Source of the DNA: Actinomadura rudentiformis
Lineage (GTDB): Bacteria; Actinomycetota; Actinomycetes; Streptosporangiales; Streptosporangiaceae
Length of the DNA: 64,000 nt
Direction: 5' to 3'
Assembly: GCF_008923185.1 (NCBI RefSeq)
Contig: NZ_WBMT01000007.1
Span: 248,001-312,000 of the forward strand
Under the pieces are notes generated by a model. That model did not search any database and was not told the origin of the DNA. It saw only the letters and a program-made list of their open reading frames with translations. Positions 1 to 8,913 of the stretch are shown here, piece by piece (position 1 is the first letter of the stretch; every line of letters starts with the position of its first letter). A program made the translations under genes and the position numbers.

Positions 1-72
1 CCGTGATCGGTCCCTGTCCAGGAGACGATCCAGGCGAGCGCCCGGTTGACGTCTCATACGCTGATCTTTCTG
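1..72. other. left-edge non-coding stretch
   Basis: These bases lie downstream of the hydrolase gene that ends at 73. I see no reading frame, hairpin or repeat that I can assign; the stretch is cut by the window edge. Confidence 0.4.
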
Positions 73-1734
73 TCAGGAGGTGAACGCCAGGTCGGTGATG
101 CCGATCGAACCCTTCGGGGTGACCCCGAAGTCAAGCGACACAGCGCGTACGTCACGCAGATCCACACCCTCGAAGGCCGACAAGGGCACTCTGACCTGGT
201 TGAGAAGGAACGGCGTTTCCTCGTCGGCGACGACCCGTGGCGGGTAGTCGAGCGCGGCCGAATGCCGCAGCGTCGCAACGGACGCGCTGCGGCCCGAGGC
301 GTCAGTCAGCTTGATGTGCAGGTTCTGGTTGCGACGTGGATTGCGCGGGTCGGTGAAGTCCAGTGCGCCACGGAACACGACCGCCTGAAAGCGCCGGACG
401 TCCCCGTTCCCGGCGGGTATCGCATTGGTGTACGAGCCTTTCCCCGACCATGAGACTTTCAGAATGCTCAATCCGGGGCCCCCTGCGTCCGGGGACCCCT
501 GGTGCGGCTCGTTCGCCCGGACGCCGGTCCGGTGCAAACAGGGCAACTGCCGCGGCCCGCCGCACAACTTGACCGAGATCCCGGTCTGGGTGACTTGGCC
601 GCCAAGGGCGTTACGCCGCAGGTGAGAAGCGTTCAACAGCCGGTTGACATCTCGCCGCTGCGGCGCCAGAGAGCTCACGAGCACCTTGGCGGGCGCAACC
701 GATCGCGGCGTCTGCCCGCGCCACATCGGCGCCAGTACCTTCTCGCCACCGAGATAACGCCGAAAGAACCCGGCAACATACGCAATGCCGACATCACGCT
801 GCTGCGCCGCCGTGAGCCGCGTCCGCCGGCTCGGATGGCACGCCGACTGCCGCCCTCCGCGCCAGTCGTCAGACGCCCCAGCCCACCCGCTGCCGGGCGT
901 CCAGACACTATTGAAGTAGTTGTGGTTGGCACCCATCACCGTGACCGTGTGCTTAGCACCCCGATCTCCGCCCACCCGATACCGAGCATCGTCGTAGTAC
1001 TCGACACCTGACCCATTCGCGCCGCAACGCGCCAACACAACCGCCAACGCCGTCCCAGTGGCAACCGGCCGGAAGAAGTTGCTGGGATCCAGTGGCAGAA
1101 CAGCCCGCACCCCGTAACGCCCGGCATTGATCTGATAGTGCCGGACCACGCCTTCACCACCACGCGAATGGCCCATCGTGCCCACCCGTTGAAAGTCGAT
1201 CGCCCCCAAGAACCTCGCGCCGAACGGCTTGCCACCCTTGGTGGCCCACGTCTTCCACAAATCAAGGTGCTTCTGAACGAGCAACCCCCGCGCAGTCATG
1301 CCCTCCGGCGAAGGCCCTCCGTGATCAGGGGCGTTAATCCCGTTAGCGCTGATGGACACCACCACGTAACCGTGACTGGCCAGCCGCCGCCCGATGTAGT
1401 CATAGCCCCGATGGCTAGGGACGGACCGGCTTCCCCGCGGACAAGGCCACCTAGTCCCAGCCGTGCGCCCCTTAGCGCAAGTGACGTGGAGCCCATGCAG
1501 AAAGACCACCATAGGAAACCGCTTGCCCCGCACCTTGCCCGGACGATGAACGACACCCGCCAGCTCGCCCCGCCGGAGACCGTCCGGCCCCTTGAACGTG
1601 AACGCCCGATCACCCAGATTGTAGGTCTCGCTCACCACCTTGTGACGCCCCCAAGCCAACGGATCCGCCGCAGCCTCCGGGACAGAAACCCCGAAACCAG
1701 ACATCGAGAAGACCACAAGCAAAACAAGACGCAC
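73..1734 (-). CDS. secreted alpha/beta-hydrolase family protein
   Basis: 553-residue exported protein of the alpha/beta-hydrolase fold, probably an extracellular esterase or lipase-like enzyme; the substrate is unknown. The start is GTG at 1734. Residues 1-22 form a signal peptide ending in an Ala-rich cleavage region. The sequence shows an oxyanion HG motif (HGLH, about residue 80), a nucleophile elbow GHSRGG with Ser190, and a His in the segment MGANHNYFN (about 271) that fits the catalytic histidine. Residues from about 330 onward form an additional C-terminal domain of beta-rich character that I do not recognise. The family assignment is firm; the exact reaction is not. Confidence 0.85.
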   Translation of the reverse strand: MRLVLLVVFSMSGFGVSVPEAAADPLAWGRHKVVSETYNLGDRAFTFKGPDGLRRGELAGVVHRPGKVRGKRFPMVVFLHGLHVTCAKGRTAGTRWPCPRGSRSVPSHRGYDYIGRRLASHGYVVVSISANGINAPDHGGPSPEGMTARGLLVQKHLDLWKTWATKGGKPFGARFLGAIDFQRVGTMGHSRGGEGVVRHYQINAGRYGVRAVLPLDPSNFFRPVATGTALAVVLARCGANGSGVEYYDDARYRVGGDRGAKHTVTVMGANHNYFNSVWTPGSGWAGASDDWRGGRQSACHPSRRTRLTAAQQRDVGIAYVAGFFRRYLGGEKVLAPMWRGQTPRSVAPAKVLVSSLAPQRRDVNRLLNASHLRRNALGGQVTQTGISVKLCGGPRQLPCLHRTGVRANEPHQGSPDAGGPGLSILKVSWSGKGSYTNAIPAGNGDVRRFQAVVFRGALDFTDPRNPRRNQNLHIKLTDASGRSASVATLRHSAALDYPPRVVADEETPFLLNQVRVPLSAFEGVDLRDVRAVSLDFGVTPKGSIGITDLAFTS

Positions 1735-2111
1735 GACAACCCCCGGACATGACCCGCAACGCGCCCGACGCTACATCCCCGCAATCACACAACGGAAGAG
1801 CCGCACCACCGAAAAACTTCACCCTGCCATTAGCAGCGCTAATCGGGCGATGAGCTTCCTGAGCTCCGCAGCATGCCCGCAATCAGGCCGTGGCAGTAAA
1901 CCGGTGATTAATGGCAACATTCCGTGGCGGCAGCCGGTGGGTAGTTGGGAGACTCCATTCGAAGCGGCCAGCATCCACACAAGGATGCCGCGCGCCATAG
2001 CTCAGACGACGACCACGCATGAGCCGCCAGCCCACGCGCATCCACACGGTCGGCCGCGACGGGACCGGCTACAAGTGCATCCAGAGCTTCTCCGGCGTGG
2101 GCTGGATTGGC
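1735..2111. other. intergenic region without recognisable gene
   Basis: This stretch separates the divergent start of the secreted hydrolase from the 3' end of a small DUF7660-like gene. No open frame here has convincing codon usage, and I see no strong hairpin. The promoter of the hydrolase gene should lie next to 1735, but no clear -35/-10 pair stands out. Confidence 0.4.
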
Positions 2112-2345
2112 TTACTCATAGATCAAGGCGGCGGACAGTGCACGGGCAACGAGCGACCACGACGGCTCAGCCTCGTCTCTGACGTCGTCCAACCAAGCCG
2201 CCAGAGCCTCCAAGAAGCGTTCTATCGTCGGGTTCTCGATCTCCTCACCCTTCGCCACGCTTTCGCAGAGACGCGTGACGTGCGTGATCAGCTCGTCACG
2301 ACTGCTCACGGCAAGCGTCTCGTTCACAGTCGGGAGTGAATCCAC
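2112..2345 (-). CDS. small DUF7660-like protein
   Basis: 77-residue cytosolic protein with a GTG start. The core (ENPTIERFLEALAAWLDD) and the closing motif (W.LVARALSAALIYE) match the pattern I know from the DUF7660 family, small proteins of unknown function that are often found near polymorphic toxin/immunity or other accessory genes. No catalytic residues are evident. It lies 45 bases downstream of another small gene on the same strand (2391-2711), so the two may be co-transcribed. The function is unknown. Confidence 0.6.
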   Translation of the reverse strand: MDSLPTVNETLAVSSRDELITHVTRLCESVAKGEEIENPTIERFLEALAAWLDDVRDEAEPSWSLVARALSAALIYE

Positions 2346-2390
2346 GATTACACCTGCCCTGGCGAATCAATCGCCACCTGAGACTTCTTC

Positions 2391-2711
2391 TCACCGAAGA
2401 GGTATCACGTCGACGCGGCAATCCTCATCGTCGATCGAACCGAAGCGGAGTTCTGCCTGAGTCGGCGGGAAGTCGGCGGCCCGGAGCACGGGCTCAATTA
2501 CGCGGAACAGTTCCTCGGCGTCAGCTCCGTAGAAAAAGATCGTCGCGCCGCCCGCGCCGAATTCGTGGCCGTCGCTCTCACCCACGTTCGCGTCCCGGAG
2601 CACCACCTCAAGCCGATCTTCGAGCGCGTAGATCGCCTCTCGCTCCTCCTCAAGCCCGAAGCCGTCGCCGCTGAGGGCGAAGTTCACGAACACTGCATGC
2701 TCGGAGGCCAT
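2391..2711 (-). CDS. hypothetical protein (106 aa)
   Basis: Acidic 106-residue protein without signal or membrane segment. The frame is open further upstream, to 2861, but the upstream part has atypical composition. The ATG at 2711 opens the hydrophobic start of the fold (MASEHAVFVNFALSG), so I chose it. The sequence alternates beta strands and helices (AIYALEDRLEVVLRD, AEELFRVIEPVLRA) and ends DCRVDVIPLR, which suggests a small alpha/beta protein of the kind found as immunity or sensor proteins. I do not recognise a named family. It probably shares a transcript with the DUF7660-like gene downstream. Confidence 0.6.
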   Translation of the reverse strand: MASEHAVFVNFALSGDGFGLEEEREAIYALEDRLEVVLRDANVGESDGHEFGAGGATIFFYGADAEELFRVIEPVLRAADFPPTQAELRFGSIDDEDCRVDVIPLR

Positions 2712-2933
2712 AGGGGCCAGCTCCTCTGAGTCGTCGCGGGGCCCTAGAAACAATAGAGGTATCCGAGGTGGCTGCAGACCGTGCGATGGGTGGAGCTGGG
2801 CCGCCGCGCTCGCGAGGGTGGTTGAGCCCGTGCAGGACCCCTGGCGGACGGGCCGCCCCACCTTGTCGCGCTGATCAAAGCCAAAGCCCGCTTACGGCGG
2901 CCAACTGGTCGAGGGTCTGGAAGGGATGGCGGC

Positions 2934-3413
2934 ATGACCGGCCCGCACATTGACCAAGAGCCCGCCGAGCACCGGCGTTTTGCCCGCTACCTCCAAGCCC
3001 TGGAGGCGGTCGCCGAGGCGGACGAGGCCGAGCTGGTAGCCGCCGTGCTGCGCGACCAGGACGCCACGATGGCTGACAGCGCGGTGGGCCGTCATCTGGA
3101 CAGCCGGGCCGCCCACCTACTGACCAGCCAGGCATTCACCGCCTGGGCACAGACCATGGCCGAGATAATCGCCGAGCGCGACTTTCTCACGCGCCGGTTG
3201 CGCGAGTGGAGCCTGCTCAGATCGATCGTCCTGGGCGAGCCATGGGCCACCGAGGATCTCACCACGGCCACCGACTGGTTCCAGCGCACGGCCGCGACCA
3301 CACAGATCGTGACCGCACCTGACGCCCTCCGGCTGCTTGCCGAACACGGACGAACCCGCCGTGTTCGCAACGCAGCGAGCCGTCGGCTGCGTCAACTCGA
3401 GCAGCCAAGCTGA
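2934..3413 (+). CDS. hypothetical helical protein (159 aa)
   Basis: 159-residue, almost entirely helical cytosolic protein. The ATG at 2934 is preceded by a purine-rich GGAAGGGATGG stretch that can serve as ribosome binding site. It is rich in Ala, Glu and Arg, has no membrane segment, and ends in a basic tail (RRVRNAASRRLRQLEQ). I do not recognise the family; such proteins recur as uncharacterised actinobacterial genes. Neighbours on both sides are on the opposite strand, so it is a single-gene unit facing the P450 gene tail to tail. Confidence 0.6.
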   Translation: MTGPHIDQEPAEHRRFARYLQALEAVAEADEAELVAAVLRDQDATMADSAVGRHLDSRAAHLLTSQAFTAWAQTMAEIIAERDFLTRRLREWSLLRSIVLGEPWATEDLTTATDWFQRTAATTQIVTAPDALRLLAEHGRTRRVRNAASRRLRQLEQPS

Positions 3414-3738
3414 CTCGATCCACAGGTCTTGACGATTCTTCCGCATCGGGGCAACCAGACCGCATCATGCGAGACCGGTTTCGCACGAAGGTCTGGCTTC
3501 CTGCTCGTGAAGCCGCAAGCCCCGCCTAGGACCACGCGTCCACGTCCACGCGTCGTCACCACCGAGGAGTGCTGCACAGCCTCCCCCCACCGCCGCCGGG
3601 CTCGTCGGATGGGCCGGATCTGCCCCACCGCGCGGTGAGCTGGACAAGGTCGATGCAGCAGAACTGCCTCGTCGGTGACCAATGCCTCAAGCGCAGGCTC
3701 GTCGTGAGTGCCTCAACGTACTTCTCGCCGAGACGTGG
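3414..3738. other. convergent intergenic region
   Basis: Space between the 3' ends of the helical protein gene and the P450 gene. The only structure I see is a short 6-bp stem GGCTTC/GAAGCC near 3493-3512, too weak to call a terminator. No gene is supported. Confidence 0.35.
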
Positions 3739-4968
3739 TCATTGTCGCCCTTGCAGCCGCATCGGCAGATGGCGGATGCCGGTGTGCTTGTTGGACCTGA
3801 TGTGTTCTGCCGGGCCGAGGACAACGGCGGCGTCCACCCGGTCCAGCAAAGCTTCGAACAGCACGCGCATCTCCATGCGGGCGAGCGCGGCGCCGAGGCA
3901 GAAATGTATGCCGCGCCCGAAAGCGACATGGGGGTTGGGCGTGCGATGGATGTCGAAGGTATCGGGGTCGGTGAACACCTCTGGGTCACGATTGGCCGAA
4001 GCCCACCACAGTGTCACCTTCTCGCCGCGCCGGATCTGCTGCCCGCCGAGCAGGCAGTCGGTGGTCGCGGTCCGCCGGTTGTAGGGCGTCGGTGAGGACC
4101 AGCGCAGCATCTCCTCGATGGCAGAGCCGAGGGGGCCGCGATCGGATTGCAGTTCGCGCCAGGTCTGTGGTTGCTCGGCAAGGGCGAGCATGCCGCCGGC
4201 GATCGCATTGCGCGTGGTCTCGCTGCCTGCCGCGATGAGAAGGTTGAACAACATCTGCTGCTCAAGGTCAGACAGCGGCTCACCGTCGAGTGTTCCCGTG
4301 GCCGCGATGGACATGAGGTCCTCGCCGGGAGACTCACGCTTGTGCCTGAGCAACTGGCCGCCGTAAGAGAACATCTCCACCGCGGCTTGTTCACTCAGCG
4401 CGCTGGACTGCCCCAGGTCGCGGTCGGAGTAGTCGAGGGTGGCGTTCGCCCAGCCCAAAAGCCGGTGGCGGTCTTCCTGCGGAACGCCGAGCAGTTGGGC
4501 CACCGCCTGCAATGGCAACTCCGCTGCGACGTCCACGAGGAAGTCGCACTCGGAGCGCGCGACGGCCCGCTCGACGATCGCCGCAGCCCGGTTCCGCAGG
4601 TCGGACTCGATGCGGGCCAGTGTCTGGCGTGCCACGCTGGGTTGGAGCATTTTGCGGAAGCTGGTGTGCCGTGGCTGGTCCAGCATGTTCAGCAGGATGC
4701 CGGGTGCCGCACCGTCGGGGAGATCCTCGATGAGGGTGCCGCCGCCACTGCGAACAGTTGTGCCCTGGGAGGAGAAGGTGGCCGCGTCGGTGCCCGCCGC
4801 GACGACGTCGTGATAGCGGCTCACCACCCAAAAGCCCTCACCATCAGGGGTGTTTTCGGTCGGCGGATGCCACCAGACCGGGGCCTGCCGGCGTAGCCGC
4901 TCGAACACCTCGTAGGGAAATCCGCCGGCGAATCGGTCCAGGTCGGTCAGGTCGATGTCGTGGGTCAT
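3739..4968 (-). CDS. cytochrome P450 (CYP125/CYP142-like)
   Basis: Soluble heme-thiolate monooxygenase of 409 residues. All family landmarks are present: I-helix AGSETT (247-252), K-helix ExxR (E286-R289) and the heme loop FGRGIHFCLG with ligand Cys357. The N-terminal WWHPP...FWVVSRYHDV pattern resembles the steroid- and lipid-oxidising CYP125/142/124 group, but the substrate cannot be fixed from sequence. The ATG at 4968 follows AAGGAA; an open extension upstream lacks P450 character. The start forms an ATGA overlap with the stop of a decayed P450 fragment, so the gene was probably once coupled to a sister P450. No ferredoxin or reductase gene is adjacent. Confidence 0.93.
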   Translation of the reverse strand: MTHDIDLTDLDRFAGGFPYEVFERLRRQAPVWWHPPTENTPDGEGFWVVSRYHDVVAAGTDAATFSSQGTTVRSGGGTLIEDLPDGAAPGILLNMLDQPRHTSFRKMLQPSVARQTLARIESDLRNRAAAIVERAVARSECDFLVDVAAELPLQAVAQLLGVPQEDRHRLLGWANATLDYSDRDLGQSSALSEQAAVEMFSYGGQLLRHKRESPGEDLMSIAATGTLDGEPLSDLEQQMLFNLLIAAGSETTRNAIAGGMLALAEQPQTWRELQSDRGPLGSAIEEMLRWSSPTPYNRRTATTDCLLGGQQIRRGEKVTLWWASANRDPEVFTDPDTFDIHRTPNPHVAFGRGIHFCLGAALARMEMRVLFEALLDRVDAAVVLGPAEHIRSNKHTGIRHLPMRLQGRQ

Positions 4969-5130
4969 ACCGGTTCCTTGTGGACGGAGGGTGAATCCGT
5001 TGGAACGCCGCAGGAGGGATGCGGTGCCGGCAGTGCGGCCGGGTCGACGGCGGCGATGTCGGGCAGACGGCGGAACAGCTCCTGAAAGCCCACGCTGATC
5101 TCCATCCGCAGTGAGGCCCGGCCTGCTGAA
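4965..5130 (-). pseudogene. decayed C-terminal fragment of a second cytochrome P450
   Basis: The minus-strand frame ending at 4965 reads ...RASLRMEISVGFQELFRRLPDI..., which matches the L-helix and following helix of bacterial P450s (typically LARAELRIALEELLRRLPDL). The heme-binding loop that should precede it is not readable in any frame, so only about the last 50 residues survive. Its TGA overlaps the ATG of the intact P450 (ATGA), a coupling typical of real operons. I infer a former tandem P450 pair in which the upstream copy was deleted. Confidence 0.5.
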
Positions 5131-5524
5131 CCTGTGCGAGCACGGCACGGCGATCGTTTCACACGGTGTGAAGCCATCGCTCGGCAGCGCCGAGCCGGTC
5201 GGCGCTGAACGGGTCGGCGCTGAACGGGTCGAGCGTCTCGCCCGGCGCGCCGGAGCCGCGCTGGTTGGCATCGCTGCTGGTGGAGCAGCGCTCACTGCTG
5301 ACGGGGCCCCAAAACAGCTGTAACAGCGAATAGATAGTGATCCACAGGGGCTTATGGCCTAACGGCTCTTCCTCCACCGGCCTGAAACCTGCACGTAGCG
5401 GTGTGCTCGCAAGGCAGGTTTACCCGCGCGGCCTGGCTGATGACCAGGCGTTTTGTGAGACTTGTGTTGCGATCATTGACATTGGGCGCCAGGAGGAATC
5501 AGGCGGGCGGCCTGAGGGGGAACC
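5131..5524. other. intergenic region with palindrome and short tandem repeat
   Basis: No gene is supported here. It contains a perfect 15-bp palindrome (TTCACAC-G-GTGTGAA, 5158-5172) and, from about 5201, two tandem copies of a 15-bp unit GGTCGGCGCTGAACG. The right part leads into the DUF1326 gene and must hold its promoter, which I cannot pinpoint. Confidence 0.45.
5158..5172. promoter_or_regulatory. perfect palindrome, possible operator
   Basis: TTCACAC, one central base, GTGTGAA: a perfect inverted repeat of the size used by TetR/GntR-type repressors. It sits beside the P450 relic, upstream of the intact P450 gene. No regulator gene is adjacent, so the assignment is inference only. Confidence 0.35.
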
Positions 5525-6178
5525 ATGACCGAGACTGCGGCGACACCAGCCTGGCACGTCGCCGGCGACTGGTTCGACACGTGTAGATGCAACATTCCGT
5601 GCCCGTGCACGTTCGCGCAGGACCCTACGTACGGCGACTGCGACGGAGTGCTGGCGTGGCACATCCGCGAGGGGCGCTACGGGGATGTATCCCTGGACGA
5701 CCTCAACGTACTGATGCTCGGTTCCTTTGCCGGGAACGTATGGAAGGGCACTCACTCGGAGGCATACGCCGCCGTCTTCCTGGACGACCGCGCCGACGAG
5801 GCCCAGCGCGAAGCTCTTCAAATGATCTTTGGCGGGCAGGCCGGCGGATGGCCTGGCAATTTCGTGCAGATGTTCGATCCCGAGATGAGAGGGCTCGAGT
5901 TCGCTCCCGTCAGGATCTCGATCGACGACGACCTGGCCACCTGGAGTGCGGAAGTTCCCGGCCAGGTGGAGGCGCGGGCCGAGGCCCTCACCGGCCCCAC
6001 AACCCCTGAGGGTGCCCGGGTGCAGAGCACCAACCTCCCCGGCTCGGAGACCGGGCCGGGCCAGGTCGCGACGTGGGGCAGGGCGCTGTCCTACCGAGCC
6101 GACGCCTTTGGGTTCAACTTCGAGCGGGAGAATCGCTCCAGCAAGCACATCACGTTCGACTGGAGCGGCCCCGAGTAA
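5525..6178 (+). CDS. DUF1326 domain-containing protein
   Basis: 217-residue cytosolic protein of the DUF1326 family. The diagnostic N-terminus WHVAGDWFDTCRCNIPCPC, with its Cys cluster, is complete and suggests a metal or redox site, though no function is established. The family often neighbours a DUF2182 metal-binding membrane protein; that partner is not seen here. The ATG at 5525 follows GAGGGGGAACC, a good ribosome site. Length and the aromatic C-terminus (AFGFNFERENRSSKHITFDWSG) are normal for the family, so the gene looks intact. Confidence 0.88.
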   Translation: MTETAATPAWHVAGDWFDTCRCNIPCPCTFAQDPTYGDCDGVLAWHIREGRYGDVSLDDLNVLMLGSFAGNVWKGTHSEAYAAVFLDDRADEAQREALQMIFGGQAGGWPGNFVQMFDPEMRGLEFAPVRISIDDDLATWSAEVPGQVEARAEALTGPTTPEGARVQSTNLPGSETGPGQVATWGRALSYRADAFGFNFERENRSSKHITFDWSGPE

Positions 6179-6582
6179 GGCCGCGGCCGTCGGCCCAGCC
6201 ACCTGCCGTGGACGGCGCTCGTCGCTGATGAGCGCCTCGGCGAAGGCTGCTCAAAGCCACTCGTTGGACGTATGCGCCCAAGATCCCATTGTGCACTGGA
6301 CGCGCGGTGTCGTTGCCCTGGTTGGCATCAGACGGACGGTGTGGTCGAGTTCGGCGGGCAGAGTCGGCGTCTGACACAGCAGCATCCGGCCGCCCTTCGA
6401 ATCGAGCGCGGCGGCCATCACCAAGGGGCCGATGTCGGGCGGGCCAGGGGGCGATCCCATACAGCTTCGAAAAGAGCTCCTCCGGCATGCCGTCCACCGA
6501 TCGGCCCATGCACGCGAGAGAGGCAGCCACCACCGCGAGCCGGTTTCTGCGGATATCACCGTTTTGCGGGTACGGAAGCGCC
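6179..6582. other. intergenic region without recognisable gene
   Basis: Some 400 bases between the DUF1326 gene and a truncated hydrolase gene. Frames here have the composition of shadow frames, and I see no motif, strong hairpin or repeat. Confidence 0.35.
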
Positions 6583-7134
6583 GTGGACATCAATCATCCG
6601 GAGGCGCCGGACCGGTACGAGGTGACCTACCGAAATCTTCCCTGTGGCCGGATGAGGGCGCGGACGGTGGGTCGGCCGGTGCGCGGTGTGCCGGAAGTCG
6701 TCCTCGTTCAGGGGATGGCGGTATCGGACTACCTCATGCCTGCGCTGGCGCGCCTCGGTGACTGGACGCGCGCGCACCTGGTCGACCTGCCCGGGCTGGC
6801 AGGGAGCGGCGACCCCCCGCATGAACTGAACGTCCCGCAGTACGGCGAGGCGGTGGCTGCGTGGCTGGACGCCGCCGCCCTCGGTCGTGTGTTCGTGGCC
6901 GGACACAGCAGCGGAGCCCAGGTCGCGGCACACGCCACCGCGCTGCGTCCACGGGACGGCACGTTCACCGGCGTCGACGTCCGCGCGTACCCCCGGGACC
7001 TTGCGTGTTTTGTACGGATGCACCGGGACCTCGCGCGGGTGCGGCCCGTCCACCCGATGCCGGGACCGCTGGACCCCGAGACCGCCTTCGCCTTCCTCGA
7101 TCGCCACCCGAACGTTCGGCTGGCTCCCCAATGA
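6583..7134 (+). CDS. truncated alpha/beta hydrolase
   Basis: 183-residue remnant of an alpha/beta hydrolase. The GTG at 6583 is preceded by GGAAG. The core begins normally (VVLVQGMAVSDYLMPALARL, then a nucleophile elbow GHSSGAQVAAH), but after the elbow the cap domain and the strands that carry the catalytic Asp and His are missing; a short unrelated-looking tail ends at 7134. Typical members have 260-290 residues. It is therefore probably a pseudogene produced by deletion, or at most an inactive protein. Confidence 0.55.
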   Translation: MDINHPEAPDRYEVTYRNLPCGRMRARTVGRPVRGVPEVVLVQGMAVSDYLMPALARLGDWTRAHLVDLPGLAGSGDPPHELNVPQYGEAVAAWLDAAALGRVFVAGHSSGAQVAAHATALRPRDGTFTGVDVRAYPRDLACFVRMHRDLARVRPVHPMPGPLDPETAFAFLDRHPNVRLAPQ

Positions 7135-8070
7135 TCGCCTGCCGGGACCGTGCACACTTCACGAAGCCGTCTGAACGATGACAGCCGCGATCCGCCGGCG
7201 CCCAATCCAACCACTCCTGCGCTTGTGGCGAGGCCTGCCGTATCCGAGTGCTGAATAAGCAACAAAGGATTGCTGTTGCACCTTGAGCACCGTACCTAAT
7301 TGCACGTTAATTGCACGACAGCGTGCTGCTGGCCTGCGCGGCTTCCCGTCCGAGCGACGTAAGCCGACCACGCTTCCACTCCAACCCCCGATGACCGCTG
7401 TGCGCAGGCTGAGCTTCCCAAAGCCAGAGGCCCCCGCCGGTGGCGTTGTCATGTGATGCGCGGCCGATCCTGTCGGGCTTTCTCTGGCCCCTCAACTGAG
7501 CCTGGCCGCAGATTAGGTCCTTGCTCTCCGGCAAGGCCGCCCTCGTGCAGACCAGGGAGACTGGGCGCTCTACAGTGCTGGATTCCCCGAGATCGGCCGC
7601 GCGCTTGGAAGGTATTGAATGCCTCGGACATTCGGCGGGGCGGCCCTCGTAACTGCTGTTCGCCGGCGGGACTGGCTGACGCCTAGCGATGCGCGGTCCG
7701 GCGCGGCCGTCCGGCCCACGCCGCACGCTCCGGACGGCCAGCGCGGAGCCGCGCAGCGACCTGAGCGCCGCCGCCCGGGCCGCGCAGCGACATGAGCGCC
7801 GCAGCCCCTTGATCCAGCCGCATACCGGATGTGGCGCTGTCTGAGGAGGGCCCGGCGCAAATCATCGCTGCCATCGCCAAGGAGTACGCCCAGTCCCATG
7901 GAGGTTCCGCATGGCGCCCCACAGGTGATCTGGTGCAAGGCCAGCCGATCGAGCGCCACGGGCAACGACCGCGTAGAGATCGCGCCAGTTCACCACGTCG
8001 CCTGTGCGTGGTGACTCCGCGGGAACATTTGTCCAAGACTGATAGTCGACCGCCCGTGCATAGTCTCCGC
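7135..8070. other. long gap with decayed sequence and short direct repeats
   Basis: More than 900 bases without a gene I can support. Near 7748-7811 a GC-rich segment carries two copies of GCCGCGCAGCGAC(C/A)TGAGCGC, and near 7299-7320 ATTGCACG occurs twice. Codon usage in all frames is poor, which suggests decayed coding sequence. A segment near 7718 (CCCACGCCGCACGCTCCGG) resembles one near 26440 inside the half-integrase, so it could be integrase-derived debris. Confidence 0.35.
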
Positions 8071-8880
8071 ATGAGTAAGCACGACATTGAGCACTCGCAT
8101 GGGATGCACGTGATCCATGACGGCCCGCGGCAGGCGCCGCCGTTGTTGCTCATCCACGGATCGGGCGCCTCGGGCAGCTTCTGGAGCCCGGTGGTCCCGG
8201 CCCTGGCCGGCCACCATCACGTCATCCGGGTCGACCTCCCGGGCTGCGGCCAGTCCCTGCCCGCGCCGTCGTACGACGTGCCTGCGCAGGCGGGTCAGGT
8301 CGCGGCACTGCTGGACGACCTCGACCTTCGTCACGTCGCCGCGGTCGGGCACTCCAGCGGCGGCTACGTCGCCACCGCGCTTGCCGAACAACGCCCCGAC
8401 CTCGTGGGTTCGCTTGCGCTGATCAGTAGCGGCCCGAGTCTGGATGCGCTCCTTCCGCAGCCGTTCATCCTCCGGGTCCTGTTGGCCCCGCCATTGGGCC
8501 CGCTCCTGTGGTCGAGGCGTTCGGATGCGATGATCCGCAGGGGGATCAGCACGACGACCGCTCGCCCGGTGGACCTCCCGGACGACATGGTCGCCGACAT
8601 ACGGGGCATCACCTACCGCGTGATGAGGACGGTGCTGCGCCGGAACACCGCGTACATCGCCGAGCAGATCGTGCCCGAGCGTCTTGCCGCCCTCGAGATC
8701 CCCGTGCTGGTCATCTTCGGCGCTGCCGACCCCCGCTGGAAGCCGTCGTCGGCGCACCAGTACGACGCGGTGCCGAACGCACGGGTCGAGCTGCTGTCCG
8801 GCGTCGGGCATCTACCCATGTTGGAAGCGCCCGAGACGACCAGCAAACTGCTGCTGGGCTTCACGGCGACAGGCCGCTGA
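8071..8880 (+). CDS. alpha/beta hydrolase
   Basis: Intact cytosolic alpha/beta hydrolase of 269 residues. It shows the oxyanion motif LLLIHGSGASG (HG at 29-30), nucleophile elbow GHSSGG with Ser95, an acid at Asp220 (VIFGAADPRW) and His247 (GVGHLPMLEAPE), so the triad is complete. The substrate is unknown; this type includes esterases, haloperoxidase-like and C-C hydrolases. The ATG at 8071 has only a weak ribosome site. An AraC-type regulator follows 33 bases downstream on the same strand and may control it. Confidence 0.88.
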   Translation: MSKHDIEHSHGMHVIHDGPRQAPPLLLIHGSGASGSFWSPVVPALAGHHHVIRVDLPGCGQSLPAPSYDVPAQAGQVAALLDDLDLRHVAAVGHSSGGYVATALAEQRPDLVGSLALISSGPSLDALLPQPFILRVLLAPPLGPLLWSRRSDAMIRRGISTTTARPVDLPDDMVADIRGITYRVMRTVLRRNTAYIAEQIVPERLAALEIPVLVIFGAADPRWKPSSAHQYDAVPNARVELLSGVGHLPMLEAPETTSKLLLGFTATGR

Positions 8881-8913
8881 CAACCCATGATCTCTGAGGC
8901 CTAGACTCGTCAT

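Noticed and set aside
2019..2339. Plus-strand frame starting MSRQPTRIHTVGRDGTGYKC
   Set aside because: It overlaps the better-supported DUF7660-like gene on the other strand, and beyond the first residues it is a shadow.
7683..8153. Minus-strand frame of 156 codons in the gap before the hydrolase
   Set aside because: It overlaps the start of the intact hydrolase gene, has Cys/Arg/Ser-rich composition and no recognisable fold.
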